NCBI RefSeq assembly: GCF_016097555.1 | Contig: NC_054702.1 | Location: 65,987,478-66,051,477, forward strand | Length of the DNA: 64,000 nucleotides | Origin: Gigantopelta aegis | Taxonomy: Eukaryota; Mollusca; Gastropoda; Neomphalida; Peltospiridae | Reading direction: 5' to 3' | Part shown: piece after piece, positions 1 to 8,736 of the stretch | Layout of the letters: every line of letters begins with the position of its first letter | Numbering within the stretch: the stretch's first letter is position 1 | Translations under genes and position numbers: made by a program | The notes under the pieces: model-generated | Seen by the model: only the letters and a program-made list of their open reading frames with translations | Told to the model about the DNA's origin: nothing | Databases searched by the model: none

Positions 1-212
1 CACATTTTATTTACGGTTATATGGCGTCGGACATATGGTTAAGGACCACACAGATATTGAGAGGAAACCCGCTGTCGCAATTCCATAGGCTACTCTTTTC
101 GATTAGCAGCAAGGGATCTTTTATATGCACCATCCCACAGACAGGATAGTACATACCACGGTCTTTGTTACACCATTTGTGGAGCACTGGCTGGAACGAG
201 AAAGTGTAACCG
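1..212 (-). mobile_element. SINE, head type A, cut by window edge
   Basis: The 3' tail (starting inside the block cattttatttacggttatat) is at the left edge. The shared core (gcaagggatcttttatatgc) follows, then the linker ending in ctggctggaacgag. The tRNA-like head is missing, so this copy is 5' truncated. It belongs to the same family as the copies at 1564-1870 and 32113-32442. Confidence 0.8.
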
Positions 213-240
213 TATGGTGTAAGGAACATGTTCTTTTCGT

Positions 241-1156
241 TATGTTTAAGCATGTACTAGAATATGCAGGTTTGTTAGAATTGTAATGCATTGTATCCGT
301 TGGTAAATTGCCTGTGAACCAATCTCAGTTTAAAGTATTATAAATACATAATTATAACTATTATAAATATAATATAAAGATGTCAGGATTTTGGTGGTTT
401 TATTTATTGTCAAAAGTATGAAATTTGATGTAAATATTCAAATCCATATTAATTATTTAACTGGGTATAGAACACAAATAAGAAAATGTTTTCTGATAAA
501 TGCCAGAAATAGAAAATAAATTTAAAAAAAAAAAAAAACTTCTGCAATGTTTATATTTTATTCCTATTAACAATCATACTAACCATTATTTTAATAATTT
601 GCAAGGTTTTTTAATTATATTTTCATTTCTTAATTAAAAGGTTTGTTGTGTTGTGTATTGAGTATATGAGTGCTTTATTTACTGCTGTCATAAGAATAAA
701 ATAAGGACACTATTGTCTGCAAATTTAATCCTGGAGATAAACCGTTTTGTGTGGCACAAACACAGGTCTCTTGGGAATCAATTTGCTATTTGCTATCTTC
801 AACAGAAGACACTTTAAGGGATATCCTGAGTTTGCTGTCATTACAACACATTTGCGAATTATAGAGCATTTTTAATTATTAAAATTACATATTAAACACA
901 GCTTGTTTAGAATATAAGTATGTGCGTGTACCCAGTGTTTATCTTAAGCGTCATGATGTCTGTAGGAGATCAAACTTCATTTCACTTCCGTATTTATATT
1001 ATATTATTCGTACGTACGAAATTAACGTAAATCCAGTTTGGGATCCTACAGACATTGTGACGATTAAAAACACATTTGAATATACAAAGACACTGATATT
1101 CTAATCAAGAAAATGCATTTAATATGTAATTTCATTCAATAAAAAAATATATTATT
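241..1156. other. AT-rich stretch without recognisable gene
   Basis: No reading frame resembles a known protein, and no splice-bounded exon or repeat family was recognised. It holds a short poly-A run near 525-538. Confidence 0.5.
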
Positions 1157-1262
1157 CGGAAACATGTTACAAAAGCAGCAAAACTCGGGACTATTTCTTT
1201 AAATTAGCTTCGTTTAACTTTATTTATTTACCATACCCATAGGCGTACGGGCTATCATTTTT
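1157..1262 (+). repeat. 105-bp inverted duplication, left arm
   Basis: This arm begins cggaaacatgttac and runs through the block accatacccataggcgtacg. Nearly the same sequence occurs in reverse complement at 4054-4158, with only scattered differences. The two arms bracket about 2.8 kb containing three SINEs and other repeats. Both arms run into the terminal motif of the CATAGGCGTACG element and lead towards a homopolymer (G here, C on the right). Confidence 0.8.
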
Positions 1263-1524
1263 ATAGGGGAGGGGGGGGGGGGGGGGCAGGTTGGTTTTTA
1301 CCCGAATTAAATGAAAATGCCCGAATCTGCATAATAACATTTATTCATATTAGCATTACTACCAAATAACTATACAGGGTTGCAAACGAATCACTACGCA
1401 TTTTTACATGGTTCACAACTAATTTTGAGGGTAGAATGATGGAAATACATGGTAAAAAGGTCTCAGGTTAGCACATTTCCCCCGAATTTGATGTTTTGCT
1501 GACCTCCTGTCTCGTACGTTTATG
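1238..1524 (+). mobile_element. MITE-like element with CATAGGCGTACG ends and poly-G
   Basis: The left end reads cataggcgtacggg and the right end ctcgtacgtttatg, an imperfect terminal inverted repeat. A run of about 20 G sits just inside the left end. The interior (cccgaatt, then accaaataactata) matches the element at 44719-45086 in opposite orientation, including its homopolymer and both ends. It has no coding capacity and looks like a non-autonomous DNA transposon of unassigned superfamily. Confidence 0.65.
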
Positions 1525-1563
1525 ACCATACTTATTTTATAACACGTACATACATGTAGGAAA

Positions 1564-1870
1564 TGGTTTATTTAACGACGCACTCAACACGTTTTATTTT
1601 ACGGTTATATGGCGTCGGACATATGGTTAAGGACCACACTGATTGCGGGAGGAAACACGCTGTCGCCACTTCGTGGGCTACTCTTTTCGATTAGCAGCAA
1701 GGGATCTTTTATATGCACCACTCCACAGACAGGATAGCACATACCACGGCCTTTGACGTACCAGTCGTGGTGCACCGGCTGGAGCGAGAAATAGCCCAAT
1801 GGACCCACTGACGGGGATCGATCTCAAACCGACCGCGCATCAAGCGAGCGCTTTACCACTGGGCTTTGTC
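1564..1870 (-). mobile_element. SINE, head type A, near full length
   Basis: Read on the minus strand, the tRNA-like head contains cccagtggtaaagcgctcgc (A box region) and a degenerate B box near ttgagatcgatccc. The linker, the shared core (agatcccttgctgctaatcg) and the tail tatggcgtc...gtcgttaaataaac follow. Neighbouring copies share this layout. Confidence 0.88.
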
Positions 1871-2286
1871 TGTACATACGTGTATGCCGGGATGCAAGTA
1901 GTAGAGTAAAAAACGGTTCGGCTGCTGTGTATTTCTCACAGCTCCTAGTACTGACAATGGCGCTGTACAATGTGTTTAGATATCCATACAAATTCCCTGA
2001 GAAGTCAGGTTAACAAGAGTCCAGTTAGCAACAGTCGCTTAAACATTTATAAATAAAGATCGATTTCCAGTTTCCGGGTGGCTTGTTCCAAGCAGGGTAA
2101 TATAAGGTCGGGCGAGTGGATGATTATTCCAATTTGCCCACGTGGGTGTTGTAATATCCGACGCATCAGTTAGTTTGTCATCGACAAAACAATCGGTTTC
2201 CTAAATCTAATCCTAATGGCTAACCAACGGTAATTGCAACAATTGTTGGCAACACAGATCCCCTGCATTGGGTCTGCCCTTGAATA

Positions 2287-2665
2287 GAGTAAAGTAAAGT
2301 AAAGTTTGTTTTATTTAACGACGCCACTAGAGCACATTGATTTTTTATCTTATCATCGCCTATTGGACGTCAAACATATTGTCATTCTGACACTGTTTTT
2401 AGAGGAAACCCGCTGTCGCCACATAGGCTACTCTTTTACGACAGGCAGCAAGGCATCGTTTGTTTGCGCTTGCCACAGGCAGGATAGCGTTATGGATCAC
2501 TGGTCGGTGCAAGTGGTTTACACCTACCCATTGAGCCTTGTGGAGCACTAACTCAGGGTTTGGAGTCATTATCTGGATTAAAAATCTCGTCTCGACTGGG
2601 ATCCGAACCCAGTACCTACCAGCCTGTAGACCGATGGCCTAACCACGACGCCACTGAGGCCGGTC
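2287..2665 (-). mobile_element. SINE, head type B
   Basis: On the minus strand the head is a tRNA-like unit with gtcgtggttaggccatcgg and the B box gggttcggatcccagtcgag. The linker and shared core follow. Its tail differs from the usual type B tail: it carries gacgtccaataggcgatgat and then the gtcgttaaataaaac end, a mix of the two tail types in this window. An (agtaa)n-like stretch follows at the left. Confidence 0.85.
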
Positions 2666-3246
2666 TACTTGAATACGGTAATATAATTTATAGGACCATT
2701 CTCGAACTGATTACACAGCAGGTGTTTGTAAAATGTAGCATTTGATATGAGTCAATAAACGTTGAAAGAAAGAAATGTTTTATTTAACGACGCACTCAGC
2801 ACATTTTATTTACGGTTATATGGCGTCAGACAGATTGTTAAGGACCAAACAGATTTTGAGAGGAAACCCGCTGTCGCCACTACATGGGCTACTCTTTCCG
2901 ATTAGCAGCAAGGGATCTTTTATTTGCACTTCCCACGGGGCAGGATAGCACAAACCATGACCTTTGTTGAACCAGTTATGGATCACTGGTCGGTGCAAGT
3001 GGTTTACACCTACCCATTGTGCCTTGCGGAGCACTCACTCAGGATTTGGAGTCGGTATCTGGATTAAAAATCCCATGCCTCGACTGGGATCCGAACCCAG
3101 TACCTATCAGCCTGTAGACCGATGGCCTAACCACGACGCCGGACCACTTGAATACGGTAATATAATTTATAGGACCATTCTCGAACTGATTACACAGCAG
3201 GTGTTTGTAAAATGTAGCACTTGATATGAATCAATAAACGTTGAAG
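2578..3246. repeat. Local tandem duplication involving SINE heads and flank
   Basis: The type B head plus about 95 bp of unique flank (gaatacggtaatataattta through gtcaataaacgttga) occurs at about 2578-2764 and again at about 3060-3246, almost identical. A second SINE body (2765-3150) lies between. The shared flank shows that this is a duplication and not two independent insertions. Confidence 0.8.
2765..3150 (-). mobile_element. SINE, head type B, (GAAA)n tail
   Basis: This copy is full length on the minus strand: tRNA-like head with gggttcggatcccagtcgag, linker (gtaggtgtaaaccacttgca), shared core, tail tatggcg then gtcgttaaataaaacatttc, and a (ctttc)n run. The head end is shared with the duplication described at 2578-3246. 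Confidence 0.85.
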
Positions 3247-3520
3247 CCCAAAAGGTTTTTTAACTGTTCGCCACGATGATCCAGTTGGAACTTTTGAGCA
3301 GTCGCTGGATCAAGATATTTGTCATTTGGAACAGTTTTGCCGGTCTTATAAAATAGCGATATTAAACGCTCCTTTTTAATATTACATATTTTTTGTTTGT
3401 GAAAATGTTAAACTTTCGTATCTATGCACAAAAAATATTAATGGCCTGTCGAGATTTGCTGTTCCAAAGTGTTACACGCCTTTCGGAGACCATGCTATGA
3501 ACTATCCTCAATTTGGAGAA

Positions 3521-3727
3521 ATGAATGAATGAATGAATGAATGAATGTTTAACGACATCCCAGCACGAAAAATACATCGGCTATTGGGTGTCAAACTATG
3601 GTAATGGAAACAAATATCACAGAGAGATACTGACTTTTACTCTAAACTTCAATGTGTGCTGTATTGGCCATTCTCAAAGAGAATGTTACACCCCTGCACC
3701 ACGGTGAGGTTACAGCACGCGCAGGGG
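3521..3727 (-). mobile_element. SINE-like retroposon, non-tRNA head, copy 1
   Basis: The element is flanked by a perfect 12-bp duplication, caatttggagaa, at 3509-3520 and 3728-3739. On the minus strand it begins cccctgcgcgtgctgtaacc. Two hairpins can form in its first 70 bases: cccctgc with gcagggg, and cattctc-ttt-gagaatg. It ends ggtttaacgac-type sequence and an (attc)n tail. No A/B-box tRNA head is visible. Copy 2 is at 5752-6028. Confidence 0.75.
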
Positions 3728-3876
3728 CAATTTGGAGAAAGTGCAAAATAAAGATCAACTGCTGCCTGTGAGTTTCAAAACCGGCAGCACCGGATTCACT
3801 TTCCACGTAAACTGTTGCAATTAAAACAACTAGACGGGCTGCTGGTGCTCTCTTGCACCTGTCAGTGCAGGTAGTC

Positions 3877-4046
3877 CCCCCCCCCCCCCCCCCCCCCCTC
3901 CAACCCACGCCATCCCTTTCCTGTCCTGGACGGAGGAGTGGCACCTGTGCCCAGGACAGGCGTGAGCTACAACAGTTTGTTCTGAATGTGCACGTTAAAC
4001 ACTCTGACCTGACCTGCCTCCACACACACACACACACCCCCACCCC
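3877..4046 (+). repeat. Poly-C run, GC-rich stretch and (CA)n
   Basis: A run of about 22 C is followed by a GC-richer segment (ctgtcctggacggagg) and a short (ca)n tract. Frames that read through it are low-complexity and not credible proteins. Confidence 0.7.
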
Positions 4047-4053
4047 CTTACAA

Positions 4054-4158
4054 AAATGAGAGCCCGTATGCCTATGGGTTTGGTAAATAATTAAAGTTAA
4101 ACGAAGCTAATTTAAAGAAATAGTCCCCGAGTTTTGCTGCTCTTGTAACATGTTTCCG
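4054..4158 (-). repeat. 105-bp inverted duplication, right arm
   Basis: Reverse complement of the arm at 1157-1262. It includes gagcccgtatgcctatggg, one end of the CATAGGCGTACG element, and then tttaaagaaatagtccccga. Confidence 0.8.
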
Positions 4159-4169
4159 AGTATAACAGA

Positions 4170-4941
4170 TCCTGTCCGTGTCCTTTAGTGGTCTGTGTTT
4201 GTCCTTTAGTGGTCTGTGTGTTTGTCCTTTAGTGGTCTGTGTTTTTCCTTTAGTGGTCTGTGTTTGTGTCTTTTAATGGTCTGTGTTTGTGTCCTTTAGT
4301 GGTCTGTGTTTGTATCCTTTAGTGGTCTGTGTGTCCTTTAGTGGTCTGTTCGTGTCCTTTAGTGATTTGTGTCTGTGTCCTTTAGTGGTCCGTGTCCTTT
4401 AGTGGCCTGTGTTTGTGTCCTGTAGTAGTCGGTGTTTGTCTTTAGTGGTCTGTGTTTGTCTTTAGTGGTCCGTGTTTGTATCCTTTAGTGGTCTGTGACT
4501 GTCATTTAGTGGTCTGTGTTTGTATCCTTTAGTGGTCTGTGTTTGTCCTTTAGTGGTCTGTGTCTGTGTCCTTTAGTAGTCTGTGTTTGTGTCCTGTAGT
4601 GGTCTGTGTCTGTATCCTTTAGTGGTCTGTGTTTGTGTCCTGTAGTAGTCTGTGTTTGTCTTTAGTGGTCTATGTTTGTCTTTAGTGGTCTGTGTCGGTG
4701 TCCTTTAGTGGTCTCTGTTTGTGTCCTTTAGTGGTCTGTGTTTGTGTCCTTTAGTGGTCTGTGTTTGTGTCCTTTACTGGTATCTGTTTGTGTCCTTTAG
4801 TGGTCTGTGTTTGTGTCCTTTAGTGGTCTGTGTCTGTGGCCTTTAGTGGTCTGTGTATGTGTCCTTTAGTGGTCTGTGTTTGTGTCCTTTAGTGGTCTTT
4901 GTTTGTGTCCTTTAGTGGTCTGTGTTTGTGTCCTTTACTGG
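4170..4941 (+). repeat. Minisatellite, unit about 18-25 bp (CCTTTAGTGGTCTGTG)
   Basis: About thirty degenerate tandem copies of cctttagtggtctgtgtttg, with length variation from gtgt/gtat insertions. The last unit, cctttactggtg, is continuous with the dispersed repeat that starts here. The same word opens the second copy of that repeat at about 10712. Confidence 0.92.
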
Positions 4942-5170
4942 TGTTAGCAATGATATCCTGGGTTCAAATAAAGGCTACAACTGACATTTTCATAACAAGC
5001 AAACACATCGAGTACCCTATACTGAATGTAGAAACAAACACAACACGGCACCGTCTCACTATAACACTAGACTTTTGATGGGCATAATCTCAAATATTTT
5101 ATACTTATTAATTGATCTGTAATTTATATTCTGCATTTTACTTTTTTTCCATAATTTTGTTAGGTTTTGT
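4932..5170 (+). repeat. Dispersed repeat E, copy 1
   Basis: Homologous to 10709-10945. Shared words in the same order include cctttactggtgtt, gatatcctggg, ggctacaac, cattttcataa, cactataacactaga and gatctgtaattt. No coding capacity is visible and the class is unknown. Confidence 0.65.
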
Positions 5171-5751
5171 TTTTTAAATCCATTTATATTGAGGCGAACC
5201 TCATTCAGAATACACGCTTAAGTCCGGTCCTGACTGTCACAGCGAAATAAACATCAAACGACTAAATAAAACAATAAAACAAAAAGGAAACTAAGTTGGT
5301 GTTTTTTCCCCATCGCAAGTTTATTAACAAGTGTACATTCAAGTACGATAAATTAAATATTACACGGAAAAAAAAGACGCAATGTTATAATCATTTCAAA
5401 CAAAAATGGAGAACTCAACTGAGGATATTAAATGTTGCATTCAATCCATATATTACATTTCCATCAATAACTTGGAAGTGCTTGTGACAACACTGAATAG
5501 AGAAAACTATGAAATAAGCATGCTACGTTCCACATCGACTAAGCCTTCCCATTATAAACGCATATGTCGAATATATAACGAAGCAGAACTAATCCAAGAA
5601 TTGTTAGCGAGTAACATGAGCAAGTTGACAGATATGTTTGTAAAAAAAATAAAAAAATAAAAAATAAAAAATAAGCAAAACAAAACAAAACAAAGGTTTT
5701 TGCATGCAAGTGATTTGAAGTCGAAATATGCAATAGCATCTAATATAAAGG

Positions 5752-6028
5752 CCCCTGCGCGTGCTGTAACCTCGCCGTGGTGCAGGGGTGTTACATTCTC
5801 TTTGAGAATGGCCAATACAGCACAAATTGAAGTTTAGAGTAAAAGTCAGTATCTATCTGTGGTATTTGTATTTGTATTTTTTCACAGTTCTTTACACTGT
5901 TTTTATTTATATCTTGAATTTTTCTGTTGATGTTGATCATCACCATGTTTGTTTCCATTATCATAGTTTGACACCCAATAGCTGATGTATTTTTCGTGCT
6001 GGGGTGTCGTTAAACATTCATTCATTCA
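5752..6028 (+). mobile_element. SINE-like retroposon, non-tRNA head, copy 2
   Basis: It starts cccctgcgcgtgctgtaacc and ends gtcgttaaacattcattcat. It is flanked by a perfect 12-bp duplication, ctaatataaagg, at 5740-5751 and 6029-6040. It has the same two head hairpins as copy 1 and about 60-70 extra internal bases (tttgtatttttt to tgatgttgatcatc). A type B SINE abuts its right duplication. Perfect target duplications imply target-primed insertion that is fairly recent. Confidence 0.78.
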
Positions 6029-6040
6029 CTAATATAAAGG

Positions 6041-6388
6041 GACCGGCCTCGGTGGCGTCGTGGTTAGGCCATCGGTCTACAGGCTGGTAGGTACTGGGTT
6101 CGGATCCCAGTCGAGGAATGGGATTTTTAATCCAGATACCGACTCCAAACCCTGAGTGAGTGCTCCGCAAGGCTCAATGGGTAGGTGTAAACCACTTGCA
6201 CCGACCAGTGATCCATAACTGGTTCAACAAAGGCCATGGTTTGTGATATCCTGCCTGTGGGAAGAGCAAATAAAAGATCCCTTGCTGCTAATCGGAAAGA
6301 GTAGCCCAAGCAGTGGCGACAGCGGGTTTCCACTCAAAACTCAGTGTGGTCCTTAACCATGTCTGACGCCATATAACCGTAAATTTTT
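6041..6388 (+). mobile_element. SINE, head type B, plus orientation
   Basis: The head runs gaccggcctcggtggcgtcg, then gggttcggatcccagtcgag (B box). The linker, the shared core (gatcccttgctgctaatcgg) and the tail ctgacgccatataaccgtaa follow. The tail breaks off into the 43-bp tandem array instead of ending normally. Confidence 0.88.
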
Positions 6389-6858
6389 CTATGACGCTGA
6401 AGAGACACCTCTATAACTGGCGCCAGGTTTTCAATGACGCTGAAGAGACACCTCTATAACTGACGCCAGGTTTTCAATGACGCAGAAGAGACATCTCTAT
6501 AACTGGCGCCAGGTTTTCAATGACGCTGAAGAGACACCTCTATAACTGACGCCAGGTTTTCAATGACGCAGAAGAGACACCTCTATAACCGGCGCCAGGT
6601 TTTCAATGACGCTGAAGAGACACCTCTATAACAACTGGCGCCAGGTTTTCAATGACGCCGAAGAAACATCTTCATAACTGGTGCCAGGTTTTCAATGACG
6701 CTGAAGAGACACCTCTATAGCAATTGGCACAAGGTTTTCAATGACGCTGAAGAGACATCTCCATAACAACTGGCGCCAGGTTTTCAAAGACGCTGAAGAG
6801 ACATCTCCATAACAACTGGCGCCAGGTTTTCAGTGACGCTGAAGAGACATCTCTACGT
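6389..6858 (+). repeat. Tandem array, 43-46 bp unit, about 10-11 copies
   Basis: The unit is aatgacgctgaagagacacc followed by tctataactggcgccaggtt and ttc. Some units carry an extra aac. The array joins the truncated SINE tail on its left directly. Confidence 0.93.
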
Positions 6859-6859
6859 A

Positions 6860-7794
6860 ACAGGACTATATTATGAAAGCAACAACAATTCAGCATGAAC
6901 ATGAAAACAAGTTCATGTACTAGCGTCGGAAGTTGCTCTTCAAAAAAAAAAAAATCCAAACAAACAAATAAAACAAAACAAAAACACAATTTCCTGATTC
7001 ACCGTGCCCTAAGTAGTGATACCATTCTACCTCTGTGAATTTATTTATTTTAATTTCCAATACTTTGAATAAATAAAATGGTGTTAGATGGCGGATTATG
7101 TACGAATATACATGTATTTCGCAGACAACAAGTCTATCATTTCCATCCGTATGTTTTTTGTGCTATGGGAAATGCTTTAAAAGATTTCCGATCCACTATT
7201 CCATATCCCTCCTGTGCTCTCATGAAAAAAAGTTGAATCGTATATAAGCTTAGCCTTTAAGTATATTGTTCAAAATAATTAATCAGCTTATTTATTTTGG
7301 GGTGGGAGAGAACCATTTTACATTACCTTTGAGAAACTAGTCTTTAAAAAAAAATTAACCACGGTGTAAGGCGCATCTGGGTGTGATGAATGTGTGAAAA
7401 ACATAATAATTTTTAAAATGACACCATCAGAGAATAAAACACAATTTATACATAATGGTAAATAAAATCTCAAATGAATGCAACAATTCTAATATAAAAC
7501 CATTTGAAGCATGATAACATTTACCACACGTTAACAAAACACAGATCAGGCCCACTACATGTATAAATATTTTTTACTTAAACCTCTTTGTTCAGACAAC
7601 AATATGGCAAGAATATTACGTGAAAACAGCTATAAATAATACAGAAATTAGTTTGCCATTAATCACTACAAACTGTGTGTTAAAATACATCACGAAACCG
7701 ACCGATATGACCATAATTATGTATCTACGAAATGGTCTTTGGTGCAGGGCAGCTTATATTGAGTGCAACATCCAATCAAAAACAAAAAAAGAAA
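6860..7794. other. AT-rich stretch, no gene recognised
   Basis: No recognisable coding exon. A short poly-A run lies near 6942, and only short open frames without family resemblance are present. Confidence 0.5.
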
Positions 7795-8098
7795 CAAAGG
7801 AATGTTTAATGTCATCTATGGCCGTTTGAATTGATGTCTAACATGTAGTTGTGTGATGCCTGGTTAAGATAGTGAGGGACAAAACGTCCTGCCATAGGAT
7901 ACTCCAACCAAACCACAGCAAATAATATTTTATATTCATTTTCCAAAGCCAGGATATCACTAACCACAGACCTCGATATATCAGTTATGTGGGTGTCTAT
8001 ACGGATGAGAGGGGTGTATGTGGATCCTCCATAGCTATTAATCCTACAACCCATTGTACATCAGGCATTCATTTTACCACTGAGCTACAGCATGCCCT
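7795..8098 (-). mobile_element. Diverged tRNA-derived SINE
   Basis: On the minus strand the head reads gggcatgctgtagctcagtg then gtaaaatgaatgcctgatgt. This is an A box like that of the type A SINEs, with a degenerate B box (gttgtaggattaat). The left end resembles the acattaaacattcctttg tails seen elsewhere. It is more diverged than the other copies. Confidence 0.55.
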
Positions 8099-8191
8099 CT
8101 CTAATTTGCAAACAGTAAGCTGCAAAATAAAACAACAGAGCCTGCACTATCTTGTGGTAACCTAGACGGTCGGTCAGGATTCAAGTTTGGG

Positions 8192-8736
8192 TAGTAATAA
8201 ATGTTTCCCATTACAGTAGCTTAAACAGTTAGGATAATAATAAATGTTTCCCATTACAGTAGCTTAAATAGTTAGGATAACAAAACATGTTTGCTATTAC
8301 AGTAGCTTAGATAGTTAGGATAATAATAAATGTTTGCTATTACAGTAGCTGAAATAATTAGGACAATAATATGTTTGTTATTACAGTAGCTGAAATAGTT
8401 AGGATAATAAAAAATGTTTGTTGTTACAGTAGCTTAAATAGTTAGGATAATAAAAAATGTTTGCTATTACAGTATCTTAAATAGTTAGGATAATAAAAAA
8501 AAAATTGCTATTACAGTAGCTTAAATAGTTAGGATAATAATAAATGTTTGCTATTACAGTAGCTTAAATAGGATAATAATAAATATTTGTCATTACAGTA
8601 GCTTAAATAGTTAGGATAATAATAAATGTTTCTTATTACAGTAGCTTAAATAGTTAGGATAATAATAAATGTTTCCCATTACAGTAGCTTAGATAGTAGG
8701 ATAATAATAAATGTTTGCTATTACAGTAGCTTATCT
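8192..8736 (+). repeat. Tandem array, 43-bp unit, about 12 copies
   Basis: The unit is aataataaatgtttgctatt followed by acagtagcttaaatagttag and gat. Variants include cccatt and cttatt. It is unrelated in sequence to the other 43-bp array at 6389-6858. Confidence 0.93.

Noticed and set aside
2306-3224. Open frames of 60-86 codons repeated through the window (for example readings containing [15 protein letters not shown])
   Set aside because: They recur in every type B SINE and follow its linker and core, so they are accidental frames of the repeat.
3853-4059. Proline-rich frame across the poly-C run, and its antisense glycine-rich frame
   Set aside because: Low-complexity translation of a homopolymer whose length is uncertain.
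5406-5660. Open frame of 84 codons with a good ATG context, ending before an A-rich stretch
   Set aside because: No family resemblance, no splice partners, and it sits in a repeat-rich patch. A processed retrocopy is possible but cannot be shown.
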